NCBI GenBank assembly: GCA_035772735.1
Contig: JASDFA010000001.1
Span: forward strand, 78,146,001-78,210,000
Direction of reading: 5' to 3'
DNA length: 64,000 nucleotides
Source: Datura wrightii
Lineage: Eukaryota > Streptophyta > Magnoliopsida > Solanales > Solanaceae
How positions within the stretch are numbered: position 1 is the first letter of the stretch; each line of letters starts with the position of its first letter. The notes below the pieces were generated by a model. It was not told the DNA's origin and searched no databases. It worked only from the letters and a program-made list of their open reading frames with translations. Position numbers and translations under genes: made by a program. Below are positions 1 to 11,032 of the stretch, in pieces.

Positions 1-1363
1 TGAGAAGATCAGTTGAATACGAATTGAAACTCACCAATTAATCAGTAATCACCGAATGAGGTATGTTGAGGCAGTTTTCTTCGGCAAGTTAGTTTCTTTA
101 ACATGATAACTCGATTTCCTAGAGGCATGTCTATTGTGATTAGTAGTTGTTATTAGCTGAAACTCATATTCCATGTCTAGTTTGGGATGCATTATGTCGT
201 ATAGCCTTTATGACCGACCCCAGGGTTATTAGCAGTGTCGACGCCCGCCAGAGGTGTGATGACGTCGCTCTATGGAACGGTATGCCGTCCTCGAGGGATG
301 AAGATGGGGTCCCAAGTCCTTATACGCCATGGTTGGTTCTATAGACCCCCGTCGAGCCTAGTGCCTGGGGTGCAGATATCAGAGTCCACTAGACTCAAAC
401 GCAGCTACAGTCAGTGGCCGAGCGGGCTCAGTTGCAGACCTAGGGGATCAGTAGGACGACTATAGCTATTAGTTGACCCAGTGGACCTTGATAGGGGTAT
501 ATAGACTGAAGTGTAATCACCAGGGCATATGAGGTCCCCAGGTGGGTTATTCTATACTGTTTGTACCTTCCGGCTTATGGGGGCCAGGTAAGGTTTTTGT
601 TTGCTTTAGTTATTAATAAATTAGACAGTAAGAAGTTCTATTACTCAGGTATGATCTCCATCCCTTCATTTCAGTTATTCTCAGTTCTATCTCTTTATTT
701 CAGTCATTTACAGTTATCGCCTTACATATTCAGTACATATTATTTTGACGCCCTTTATGTGGCACTGCATTACTTGCCTACAGATGCAGATAGACGATGA
801 GTAGGTCCCTCTTAGCTTTCATCCAGGATTAACAGAAGAGTCGGCTCCTTTCTTCCAAAGCTTATAGAGAGAAGGTTTACTCTTTTTTTTTAATTGTATA
901 GTTTATGGTTAGGTCGGGGCCCTGTCCCGACTATTATATTACTCCTAGAGGCTTGCAGATTGTTTCTATTTCCCTATGGTTAACTGTTATTGCCGTGTGG
1001 GGCCTATATGTGTTTTAGTTTATGTGTTGGCCGTGTGGGGCCTTGTTTAGCTGACAAATTAGTGGCCTTGTTGGCCATAGTTTAGCTTGGCACTGGTTTT
1101 ACTTTACAGTCATAACTAGACATCATGGTGGTCTTGTCGACCCGCATAGGATTCCCTGTTACTATCAGTTTCTAGTTAGCTGTTTTCCTTTACAGGTGTC
1201 TATATGGCCTTGTCGGCCGAGGTTGTATTTACAGCTGAGATATAGCTCGTTTTCTTGATTTGGGAAGTAAGCCTGCACCAAGAGTTCACAGGCCTAGTTG
1301 AGTTAGTTCAGATCCTAGTAGGGAACCAGATGCCAGTCATGCCTCCCAAGGTGGGGTGTGACA
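1..1363 (+). repeat. 5' LTR of element A (truncated by window start)
   Basis: Matches 33356-34701 base for base with scattered differences, and ends in GTGTGACA four bases before a TGGTATCAGAG primer site. It contains the block of short GGCC-loop-GGCC repeats (about 975-1225) also found in the LTRs of F. Small open frames here, such as those near 147-465 and 561-800, have no family resemblance and lie in LTR sequence. No gene is present. Confidence 0.9.
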
Positions 1364-1367
1364 AACT

Positions 1368-1380
1368 TGGTATCAGAGTA
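1368..1380 (+). other. Primer binding site of A (tRNA-iMet)
   Basis: TGGTATCAGAG lies four bases after the LTR end. It is complementary to the 3' end of plant initiator-Met tRNA, the usual primer for this group. The base after the core is T where C is expected (TGGTATCAGAGT). Confidence 0.85.
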
Positions 1381-1500
1381 GGTCATATCCTAGGGAGTCT
1401 GTAAACCGTGCTAAGTAGAGTCCTATCCATGGATGTGTTATGCACCACATTCTATAGGCAGGAGGCTGCAAGGCATGATAGGATGGTTACTCTTTCTTCT

Positions 1501-1634
1501 TATCGAGTCGTTCTATAGAGCTTTACAGTATAGGGTTGAGTCCCTAAGCTTAACGTATTCTTTTATCTATCGAGTCGTTCTATAGAGCTTTACAGTATAG
1601 GGTTGAGTCCCTAAGCTTAACGCATTCTTTTATC
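1501..1634 (+). repeat. 67-bp tandem duplication in the A leader
   Basis: Two adjacent copies with a 67-bp period (1501-1567 and 1568-1634) starting TATCGAGTCG, differing by about one base (AACGTATT against AACGCATT). They lie between the primer site and the gag start at 1644. F has one copy of the related sequence near 46970-47040. Confidence 0.9.
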
Positions 1635-1643
1635 TATAGAGAA

Positions 1644-2904
1644 ATGGAAGACCCGCGATACACCACGACTGGTAGGATATTGGATGTTGCAGTAGAGAAA
1701 GGCACTAGTAGGGTGCCTCAGTCAGAGTCAGCCCGATATAAGGGCGACAGAGAGACTTCATCACGGTCTCCCCAGCGGTCTCCACCATGCCGGGAGCCGC
1801 TTGGAGCGGCAAATGTAATGGCACCACCTCCAGCAGTCTTTATATCAGTACCATCAGATCAGGAGGTTAGGAGTGCTGTTGTTATGCTAGCTCAGATGAT
1901 GGCTGGACAGCATCAGCCAGTGGTGCCCGTGGTTGCAGAATCCTTAGGAGGACCTGCTAGTTCGAGGGTCCGGGAGTTTCTCACACTAAGTCCCCCACGG
2001 TTCACAGGGACGGATTGGGCGGAGGACCCTCAAGATTTCTTGGATCAGATGTAGCAGATTATCAGGGTGATACATGCCACCCCTGTAGAGTCGATTGAGT
2101 TAGTAGCGTTTCGGCTATGGGACTTCACATTACTATGGTATGAGAGTTGGGAGAGGTCCCGAGGTAGAGGTGCTTCCCCTCCGACTTGGCCCAGCTTCTT
2201 AGAGGCTTTCATGGATCACTACTTACGACGGAAAATTTGACAGGCTCGGTTTGATCAATTTTTACATCTAGAGCAGGTTTCGATGAGTGTCTGGGAGTAC
2301 GCTATGAGGTTCGACTACTTGGCCCGATATGCACCAACTTTTGTAGATACCAGGCCGGCTAGGGTGCACCGGTTTATTATGGGGCAGAATCCAAAATATG
2401 TGGAGACTTGTACTACGGCTACTCTACGAGAGGACATGGATATTGGCTGTGTTCAGGCTTTTTCTCAAAATATTAAATAGATCAGAAAGCGGCAACGGGA
2501 GATAAGAAGGGTAAATCAAGAGCAGCGCCATCAGGCCAGACCTAGTGACATGCAGCGGAGTCCCAGGGTGGACCCAGGCCACGATTTTCAGATAGACCAC
2601 CCAGACCCCACCCCCACAATAGCAGCAGGGGAGTGGATTTGGTCGTTGGGGGCAGTTAGGGCCCGGCAAGAGCTTACTATTGGTAGGTTCATAGCAGTAG
2701 AGAGGAGTGGAGCAGAGTAGATTCATCATGCCACTTTGCCCTATTTGCAGTCGGCGTCATTTTGGAGCATGCAGGTATGGTTCCACAACATGTTATACTT
2801 GTGGACAGGAGGGTCATCAGATGAGAGATTGTCTAGCCAGGGGTCAGAGTGCTCGGGACCGACATGATAGATCTTCAGTAGGGTCATGTGCCCAGCATCT
2901 CTAG
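1644..2904 (+). pseudogene. gag: Gag of element A (broken)
   Basis: Gag is the capsid and nucleocapsid protein that packages element RNA in cytoplasmic particles. The frame opens at 1644 (MEDPRY) and reads the retrotransposon gag signature FLTLSPPRFTG...EDPQDFLDQM, then stops at 2052-2054. It can be followed through further stops at about 2238 and 2478 (capsid segments such as LRRKI.QARFDQF and MSVWEYAMRFDYLARYAP). A frame change leads to the zinc knuckle at about 2790-2834, CYTCGQEGHQMRDC, a correct CX2CX4HX4C. At least two of the stops sit where CAG or CGA would be expected, so they look like C-to-T decay. No functional Gag can be made. Confidence 0.85.
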
Positions 2905-2989
2905 TAGGGCGTAGGCCCTCAGCTCCAGCTGGCAGAGGCTGAGGTAGACTAGGGGCATCTAGCTCAGGTATCGGTCCAAATCACGCTAA

Positions 2990-3448
2990 TGCTTTACCAG
3001 GACGACAGGAGTCAGACCGTCGCCGGATATAGTGACAGGTATGCTGGATATTTGCTCTCATTTTGTTTACATACTGATAGATCTAAGATCCACCTTGTCT
3101 TATGTTACTCCATTAGTGGCTCGGAAGTTCAATATTACGCCAGAGACACTTCAGTAACCTTTTTCAGTGTCTACACCCGTCAGTGACTCTATCATAGCCA
3201 AGAGGGTCTACCGAGGATGTGCAGTAGAAGTTGTTGGTCGTCAGACTTTAGCAGATTTGATAGAACTAGAAATGATTGATTTTGATGCAATTGTGGGTAT
3301 GGATTGGCTGGCGCCATGCAATGCCAAAGTTGAATGTTGGACCAAGATTGTCCGATTCCACTTTCCAGGAGAGGTTGTACAGGAGTGGAAAGGTAGTGCA
3401 GCCACGCCAAAAGGTAGGTTTGTTTCTATCGTCGGGCGAGACAATTGA
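2990..3448 (+). pseudogene. Aspartic protease of element A (active site lost)
   Basis: Family: retroviral-type aspartyl protease (RVP_2), which cleaves the Gag-Pol polyprotein. The stretch at about 3060-3165 reads IDLRSTLSYVTPLVARKF where the family has D-S/T/P-G-A, so the catalytic Gly is replaced by Arg (DLR). A stop follows, then the frame from 3167 carries VSTPVSDSIIAKRVYRGC and the conserved FDAIVGMDWLAPCNA flap and C-terminal region. The link to RT at 3445 needs a frame change. It is inactive by motif loss as well as by frame. Confidence 0.8.
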
Positions 3449-4567
3449 TAGCGAAAGGATATATTTATCATATTGTTAGGGTTCAGGATGTCCAAGCAGA
3501 ATCTCCAACTCTCCAGTCCATTCTAGTAGTCAATGAATTTCTAGATGTATTTCCAAATGAACTTCTTGGTATTCCCTCAGAATGGGAGATCGATTTTGCG
3601 ATTGATTTATTACTAGGTACTCAACCTATATCTATTCCTCCATACCAAATGTCTCCTGCTGAGCTCAAAGAATTGAAGGAACAACAGAAAGATCTGTTAG
3701 GTAAGGGCTTCACCAGGTTGTGTACATCACCGTGGGGAGCACCAATTCTGTTTGTGAGAAAGAAGGATGGCTCCCCCTCCGCATGTGTATAGACTACCGG
3801 CAGTTGAATAAAGTCACTATCAAGAATAAATACCTGCTTCCTAGAATAGATGACTTTTTTGATCAGCTACAATGGGCAAAGTATTTCTCAAAAATTGATT
3901 TAAGGTTTGGGTACCATCAGGTTTGGGTTCGCGAGAGGGATATTCCAAAGACTACTTTCAGGACCAGGTATGGCCACTTTGAATTTCTAGTCATGTCCTT
4001 CGAGCTAACGATGCTCCAGCAGTGTTCATGGACTTGATGAACAACATCTTTAGGTCATATCTGGACCTGTTTGTGATTGTATTAATTGATGATATTCTAG
4101 TATATTCCTTCTCAGAGGCAGATCACCGGGATCACCTACGAACACTGCTCAAAACTCTCAGGAATCTCCAGTTGTATGCGAAGTTTTCTAAATGTGAATT
4201 TTGGATGAATTCAGTGGCCTTTTTGGGCCACATTATGTCAGACGCTGGTATACAAGTGGATTTACAGAAGATTGAAGCAGTGAAAACATGGCCTAAACCT
4301 ACCACTCCAACCAAGGTACGTAGTTTCCGAGGGTTAGCCGGGTATTACAGAAGGTTCGTGGAAGGATTTTATACCATAGCAGCACCTCTCACCAAGTTAA
4401 ACCAGGAAGCAGTTAAATTTCACTGGACCAAAGCATATGAACAGAGCTTCCAGAAGTTGAAAAACAAATTGACCTCAGCACCAGTATTAGCCTTACCAGA
4501 AGGATCAGAGGGTTATGCAGTGTACTGTGATGCTTCAAGCGTCGGGTTAGGATGTGTTATGCTGTAA
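3445..4567 (+). pseudogene. Reverse transcriptase of element A (frameshifted)
   Basis: RNA-dependent DNA polymerase domain of Pol. Three overlapping frames make it up: 3445-3792 (IDLLLGTQPISIPPYQMSP ... FVRKKDGS), 3720-4037 (CIDYRQLNKVTIKNKYLLPRI, FSKIDLRFGYHQ) and 4022-4567 (VLIDDILVYSFSEADH, the catalytic x-x-DD box, then FLGHIMSDAGIQVD and the thumb). The first frame change sits in a C run at about 3769-3775 that looks two bases too long. The second, near 4005, looks like a one-base loss after MSFEL. The first Asp motif KIDLRFGYHQ and the DD pair are intact. The 4022 frame ends at a stop after GLGCVML, inside the start of RNase H. Confidence 0.88.
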
Positions 4568-5181
4568 TATGATAAAGTAATTACTTACGTTTCTAGACAA
4601 TTGAGGAAGAATGAGAAGAATTAACCCACCCACGATCTGGAATTGGCGGCAGTAATTCATGCCTTGAAAATATGGAGGCACTATCTGTATGGTGTCCACG
4701 TAGATAGTTTTACTGATCATAAGAGCCTCTTGTACATTTTCACACAGAAAGAGTTGAATCTGCGGCAGCATCACTGGTTAGAGCTATTGAAAGATTATGA
4801 TGTGAATATTTTATATCACCCAGGAAGATCCAATGTTGTAGCAGATGTCCTTAGTCGCAAATCCATGGGAACTCTGGCATATTTGAAGCCCAAACAGAGG
4901 GAACTGGCTCAAGAATTGCTTCAGTTAGCCTGTATGGTTGTCCGTATAGTAGATTAACAGGACGATGGAGCAGTAATTCAGAATACGACAGTATCATCAT
5001 TAGTTGTGGAAGTGAAAGAACGGCAATACGAAGACCCTAACCTGGTTTAGCTTAGAGATAAGGCTCAACAAGGGAATGTAATAGATTTCAAGGTAACCGA
5101 AGACGGAGTTTTGAGATATAGGGATTGCCTCTGTGTTCCGGACGCGGAAGGACTTCGCCAGCAAATTATGGGCGAGGTGCT
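4568..5181 (+). pseudogene. RNase H and start of integrase of element A
   Basis: After the stop at 4565-4567 the reading continues through a second stop (about 4622) into THDLELAAVIHALKIWRHYL, FTDHKSLLYIF (RNase H motifs) and YHPGRSNVVADVLSRKSM, the RNase H-integrase link. Stops occur near 4955 and 5048. The last readable part is YRDCLCVPDAEGLRQQIMGEV, the integrase N-terminal lead-in, cut off at 5181 by element B. The zinc finger and catalytic core of integrase are missing here and are not found on the far side of the insertion. Confidence 0.85.
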
Positions 5182-6683
5182 TGTTCGGTGCTGTAGTGAC
5201 TACAGGCAAGTGCACGTGGTCGAACAAGTAGTAAAGTGACTTAATTAAAGCCAAGTATCGATCCCACAGGGACTAAACTACGGTACTAATTAACTTAAAC
5301 GTCAGTGAAATATGTCTTTATGAATGCAGACAACCAATTAAACAATATTTTGAGAGTTAAGTTTGCTAAGTAATAAAAATTTAAGTTAAGATTATAATTT
5401 GAGTCTGAACAATAGTAATGAGCAAGCTTAGGTTAAAACAAGCATGCAGAGAAGTAATTTATCAATTCAATTCAGCTAATCTTTTCTTCGGTTGCTAGTC
5501 AAGAATTATTGTCTATGGATTGGATCTTTCGACTCCTATCCAATTAAGAATCATGAAACCTTAATCTACATTTCTGTATTAAAAGAATTTCATGCTCTAG
5601 CCATACAATACCGATTCCTTAATTGACTAATAAGACTTTAAGATATATTTCTATTCTGAATGTAAATCAATTCTCAATTTTCTAAACTAAGAAGAGATCA
5701 TATCCTACCAATTTACATCTTTCCAATTTCTTTCCTTTTCAAGATCAAAATTGGATTTCTAGATATACATTAACATTGGCCAAACATTAATGCAGTAAAA
5801 ACAAGAATTGATAGAACAACCATTGAAGAAAAGATGAAGACTGAAATGAACAACAATTACATTCCACTACAATTGTTCTTAACCTCAGCAAAAAGTGAAT
5901 TTAGCCACTCATTTGTGGATTAAACATCATCAAATAAGTAGAATTCATACAAACAATTGAGATAAAAGAGAAAGAGATAGAGAAGAACCCTAGAATTTTC
6001 GTCCACTCAACTACCTGTAACGCACGTTCTTGCTCAACCAAGTCAAAATGTTTAAAATAAAACCTAAGTGTGCTCTTTATACTCTTGAGAATTTTTCCTG
6101 AAATAACAAGCAACGTGGCACGGAGTGTATCGCAAAGCACTCCCTCCGTGCCACGGGGGTATCGCGGACCCTCACTGGAAGTTGGCTCCTCAGAAATTTC
6201 ACCTCAGCGTGGCACGACTTGCATCGCGGAGCTTTGCCTTTGTGCCATGGTGCTATCGCGCACCTTCACTGGAACTTGATGTTCTAGGTAATTGTACTCA
6301 ACGTGACACGGAGTGCATCGTGGAGCACTGCCTCCGTGTCACGGAGGTAACGCGAACCTCCACTGGAAATTGCCAAAATTATTTCATCCGAGGCAGAATG
6401 CCTCCGCGATGGCAGTGTGACACGGCTCCATCGCGGAGCCCTTATTTTGCTTCTCTCCCTTGTCATTTTCCACTCCTTGTTTCCAAGTTCATTCCCGATC
6501 TTCACCAACATGTATATTAGCTTCCAAAATTTCCTTTTACCTGCAAAACAACACTAATCATGTTGGTTAGTATAAATTCACATTTAACTAAAAATCACAT
6601 GAGAATGTACACATAACGATAAATAAACAAGTCAAAACGAAGCATTTGAGTATCACTTGGGCATGCAATTCTGCCCAAGATCA
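5182..6683 (-). repeat. LTR of element B (3' LTR in element sense)
   Basis: Begins TGTTCGGTGCTGTAG and ends GCCCAAGATCA. It pairs with 29808-31308 at high identity. Read on the minus strand, U3 comes first (6683 to about 6085), with the inverted-repeat block at 6114-6440 and a TATA-like box near 6075-6082, followed by about 890 bp of R-U5. Confidence 0.92.
6114..6440 (-). promoter_or_regulatory. U3 inverted-repeat block of B with TATA box downstream
   Basis: Hairpin 1: CGTGGCACGGAG at 6114-6125 pairs perfectly with CTCCGTGCCACG at 6144-6155. A second, imperfect unit starts near 6211. Hairpin 3: CGTGACACGGAG at 6302-6313 pairs perfectly with CTCCGTGTCACG at 6332-6343. A final unit uses CTCCGCGATGG (about 6402) and CCATCGCGGAG (about 6428). 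Units repeat about every 95-100 bp and end about 30 bp from the TATA-like TTTATA (minus strand) at 6075-6082. The promoter role is inferred from position. Confidence 0.7.
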
Positions 6684-8481
6684 CTTACCCCACACTTAAA
6701 ACCTTGTTCGTCCTCGAATAATACTCTCACATCTCATGCAATTGACACCCACGCATAACTACTTTGGCTCGACAATTCAAGCTATGGCTATACCGATTAT
6801 TTAATATAGCAAATCATCAAGAAAACATGCATGGTCTCATCAATATAATGAAGTACACCACATTAAGATCTCCTAAGCTCAAGAATCAATTCTCGATCTT
6901 GGCAAACTCTTGCAAATCAACTGATCAAGACATCCGACACGAAATTTAATCTCTCGTCAAGCATGTGCCCTCACAACATAAGAGAATTACCCTATTTGCC
7001 ATCATATTCTTTCCAAAGCACTACATGTAGGGGTATATGAATACGATTTCGCTCTCTCTCCCAAAGAATTCACATGCATCATGTCATGAACCATAGGCTT
7101 GCCTCTAGTGTATTACTCCACTAATATAAGGACGCGTGATGTAAGATCACGTAGCACTTGATGGGTTGTAATGTAAGCAATGTAAGCTAAGGAACTAGTA
7201 AATACTAGGCTAACCAATAATAGCAACTAGCTTCCTTAAGCGCTTTTCAATACATCCCACCATCATTATGGGCATTGTTTCTTCCTTCATCCTCTCATTC
7301 TTGAATTTTTTTTTGTTTTTGTTCCCATTTCTTTAAGCACACTCAACTTACTAGCAAAAATTAGTTATACATCTTTATTTTATTTAATTTCAGCAAGTGC
7401 ACCTTTGACCTTTCTTTAACTTTCACAACTTCCCCTTTTCCTTCTGTTTCATAATTCTCACTCCTTTACACTGTGGGAAAATTGTTTTTCTTGAGCGCTT
7501 AAGAGTTTTGGATCAAATTCAAGGCTAATGAAAAGAAGGGATTAAGCTTGGTTTGTACCTCTTCAAAGAAAGAAAAAAATAGGCTAAAGGCTCAATGGGG
7601 CTAACTAGGATGCACATTCAAGGTAGGTATGATAATGGAGAAACTTTCAGTTTAATCAAAGAAATGCCTACATCCTTTCCTACAATACACATCCTTCATT
7701 TTGTTTAGTACACACACCAGGAAAGTTCTAGACAATTCACAATAGCATGGAATAATCGAAACCTCACCTCATACTCATTGCACATGCTCAACTCAAGACA
7801 TATTCAAAGACTCTTCAATCAGCTAATTACAAGAATTCACTATTAAGCCTCGATCACAACGAATAGAACTCTATGGCCTAGGTATCTCAACATGTTTACA
7901 AATTTGCATGCTTTCATATGAATCACCTTTGCATCTTAATATCATGTACAACACGTAGCAAGAACTCCGAACCATAAAGTAACGACACGTCTGGGAAACA
8001 AAAAAAAGAAAGAAAGAAAAGAAAAAAACTACTCCTATCGACTACGTTTCCCTTAAGACAGTCATTATCCATCCATCATAGGGAACGGTCACTATCTACG
8101 ACTTCGGTTCAATGGGACTATTCTCGGTAAAAGCACCGAAAATAAAGGCCGAGAAACCCAACATAATAAATCCGAAAAAATTTGACAGAAAAAGATAAAA
8201 ATTTTAATTTGAATATTTACACTACACATCACAACAGTAGCTCGACACAACACACATCAACTCAACATTCATTTCACAGCCACTTAATTACAGAACACAC
8301 AACACAACAGAGTCACAAGGTCACATTTTGCAAAGGCACAACAACAACTAAAAAAACAAAACAAAAACATAAACAAAGCAGCTGGCACCTAACTACTCCC
8401 ACCCCAAACTTAAACCGAACACTCTCCCCAGTGTTCACATAATTTCACATATCAAAAAGGTTGGGTGGTGAAACTCCCTGA
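6684..8481 (-). other. 3' untranslated region of B, no gene
   Basis: AT-rich, no coding frame. A purine tract AAGTGTGGGGTAAG on the minus strand (6684-6697), directly at the LTR, is the likely polypurine primer. The first 682 bp recur at 31309-31991. A stretch at 8027-8160 is shared with C (16990-17125) and includes a 7-bp inverted repeat TTCTCGG (8121-8127) / CCGAGAA (8149-8155). Small open frames here have no recognisable homology. Confidence 0.75.
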
Positions 8482-9704
8482 TCAATCGAAGTATTCAACT
8501 TCTTCATAAGGTGCCATTGCTTCGTCTCTCATATCCGAATTACCCCTGCTGTCCTCGTCTGACTCAACATCTGAGTCCTCCCGGCGTGTCTCCTCATTGG
8601 TGGGGACATCATCATCTACGGGCTCCACAAATGCGGGCCCCACTATGCATAGAGCCCGGGCATTCTCGCCGAATGGGTAATCCAATTCGAGCTGCCAAAG
8701 CTCATCCTCTATTGTCGGCCTCCCGCCTATGCGCAGCTGCAACATCTGCATCCCGTACATGTGGGCCATATACTAGTCATCCCGAGCATATCGCTCGGCT
8801 AGTGTGAGCACCGTCCCATAGGTAGTATCAGGTGCCTTGGTTTTAGCGACATCTAAGGCACGCCTGTCAATTTGTGGGATGTAATCCAAGGCCTCCTCCT
8901 TAATATCTTGGTCCCTCAAGAATGTGGTAAGAAAACCACCGAACCCGTATCTATGCCCCTGATGTAGTCAGGCTCTCTTCATGGCGGAGATGATTACTGC
9001 CCCAACATCGATCTCCAGCCCCTTCATCAGGGCATACACCAGGCACACTCTATCCCGGGTGACATCTGTCATGTGCACCCCCGGGATCAAGCAGGAACAC
9101 ACAATCTTCAGACAAATCCGGGCTTCACGGTTCATCTAAGAGTAGGGAAATGTCTGATGGTAGCCCCTCTCCTTGTGCCTACTCCACCTTGCTGTCGATC
9201 GGGCTCCACATAGGGTGCGTCTGATGTACACATAGGGTGGAGGGATGTTCAGCTGCCTAAGGACATGAGCGTCTGTGTCCCGAGCGCCCCCAGGATTACA
9301 TTCAAATGATGGGGCTCAAAAGTGACAACCTGCCCCTTGATTTTTACGGTGTGACTGCGTAGGGTCGGGTTCCAGTTGGCATAGAACTCCCAGATAAGAT
9401 GGAGATTGCACTCCCTGGGCTCTTTGAAGATGAAGTTCAGCCCAACAATGTCAATCCGGTGTACAATCAGCGGGTATTCTTGTGCCACTGGCTCCCATGC
9501 TATCTGCTCCTCCGAGAAGTATTTGGTTTCTTTGTGTTTCGCATACCACTTCTTCCCCTCATCAGTCACCCATCGGGTTCCATATTGTCAGCATTGGCCT
9601 CGCGGAACCGCTGGTGCTGCTGGAACTGCTGTTCCCAATCTCACCCTTTTTTTGCTGGCGCCCGATGTGGATGCGCCCTTGACCTTGTCTTGTCGGCCTG
9701 ACAT
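8482..9704 (-). pseudogene. ORF3 of B (post-pol, 'putative plant transposon protein' type)
   Basis: Start ATG at 9704-9702 (MSGRQDKVKGASTSGASKKR), stop at 8484-8482. A basic N-terminus is followed after a stop by DEGKKWYAKHKETKYF, GLNFIFKEPRECNLHL and EFYANWNPTLRSHTVKIKGQ. This is the block found in many plant proteins labelled putative plant transposon protein; the identification is from memory. Several lesions break the middle. The last 95 codons are open and end in a strongly acidic tail (about 8482-8600). It occupies the position called env-like in Athila elements, but I see no signal peptide or membrane segment. It is colinear with the better-kept copy in C (17479-18711). Its function is unknown. 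Confidence 0.7.
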
Positions 9705-10547
9705 TGTTCCTGTACATTCAAACATACAGTCGCAATGTTATTCAAGTCATAATTAGCTCAACTAAGGTTGGGTTTAATTGGGTCACCCCACACTTAGTCT
9801 TAAGCCGCAATTCAAACAATTCGACAAGACATTCATGATTTTTCCAATTCTTTACATTCAACATGCTTAGTGCATTCATATGAGTCGATGAAACATTTAC
9901 TATGTACTACTCAGACTTCGTACAATGAATAAAAATATTTCCATCGATTCCCTTACATCATCATAACACTTAGTGAATTTTTTCAACAACCTATGCAATT
10001 CTCCAATTTAATTCTCCCGAAAATCCCTTGTCTACTTAGCATATTCAACATCAATCACACTATATTTTGCTTCATCCAACATGCACAACCCAAGTTTTTT
10101 TCAATATTTCAAAGAATTTAGTCTTCTTCCTATTCAATTTTCAACCCTAGCTATCAATGTCACAAGAATTCAATAAAACATGCATTACTTGAGTTCATAT
10201 ATTCAAAATGATACTAAGAACGTCATTCAATCCTAACCCAAGTAAATTCAAGATCATTTCTCACTTAGGGCAAGGTTCAATCACCAAACATGTTCAAGAA
10301 TCAAAAACTTGAGCAAAAACAAGGAAAAATTCAAGAACATACCTTTGATTTGATGAAATTGAAGAAAACTTGAAGAACATTGATGCCTAGGTCCGTGTCA
10401 CGTTGAGGGAGAAGGGGATTTGTGGTGTGGGTCGCGGAGGAAGTGAAAAAATAGGAAGAAAACGAGGGGATTTGGGGTTTTAAAAGGTAATTTTCATGCG
10501 GGTTACCCGGTGACCTGGTGTGACCCGACGCGAATTAACCCTCGACA
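9705..10547 (-). other. Spacer upstream of ORF3 in B
   Basis: Non-coding and AT-rich. On the minus strand it lies between the palindrome block (10548-10710) and the ORF3 start. A TTTTAAAA stretch near 10478-10487 is the closest TATA-like sequence downstream of the block. I see no gene. Confidence 0.55.
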
Positions 10548-10710
10548 TGTCACGGAGGGTAACGCGGAGCACCCCCTCCGTGACACGGAGGGTAACGCGG
10601 AGCACCCCCTCCGTGACACGGAGCCATCGCCAGTGTTCTGGATTTTAAAAAATCTGGAAGAAGCCTCAATGTGTCACGGAGGGTAACGCGGAGCACCTCC
10701 TCCGTGACAC
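10548..10710 (-). promoter_or_regulatory. Internal inverted-repeat block of B, between pol and ORF3
   Basis: Three inverted repeats of the U3 type. TGTCACGGAGGG at 10548-10559 pairs perfectly with CCCTCCGTGACA at 10574-10585. A second copy overlaps it and runs to about 10620. GTGTCACGGAGG at 10671-10682 pairs perfectly with CCTCCGTGACAC at 10699-10710. GAGCCATCG, another U3 word, follows each group. This lies inside the element, about 850 bp upstream of the ORF3 start. A promoter or RNA role is inference. Confidence 0.65.
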
Positions 10711-10879
10711 AGAGCCATCGTGCAGGCTCACTGTAATGTGCCAATTTTTATTTTCTCACCTCGATTTTTTTCTTTGCGTTTCTTTGCATTTTTGCCCTCC
10801 GTTCCACCTGAAAATCATTTCACCAAAACAAAATTGGTTACACCTCATATGTTTCAACACAAAAGAATTTTTATTTTTC

Positions 10880-10910
10880 TTCTTTTTCTTTGTTTTTCTC
10901 TTTTTTTTTA

Positions 10911-10941
<31 letters not shown>
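10880..10941. repeat. T-rich and (TA)n low-complexity tract
   Basis: Runs of T and C followed by a TA dinucleotide repeat (about 10909-10933) and a T run. The small frames reading through it on both strands are low-complexity artefacts. Confidence 0.9.
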
Positions 10942-11032
10942 CAAATAGTTCTACTCATATATTAAAACACATTCACCGGTTGCCTCCCGTGCAGCGCCTA
11001 ATTTACCGTCGCGGCTCGACGTCATTTATTGC

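Noticed and set aside
147..800. Several 65-80 codon open frames in the A LTR (and 33606-34188)
   Set aside because: They lie in the LTR, are not kept in frame between the two A LTRs, and show no known domain.
6114..6440. Repeated palindromes considered as a CRISPR array
   Set aside because: The repeats are imperfect, at irregular spacing, inside plant LTRs, with no spacers of equal length and no cas genes.
8482..9704. ORF3 as a retroviral envelope gene
   Set aside because: No signal peptide, membrane helix or cleavage site is visible; kept as an ORF of unknown function.
10720..10965. Small open frames on both strands over the T-rich/(TA)n tract
   Set aside because: Low-complexity translation of a simple repeat.
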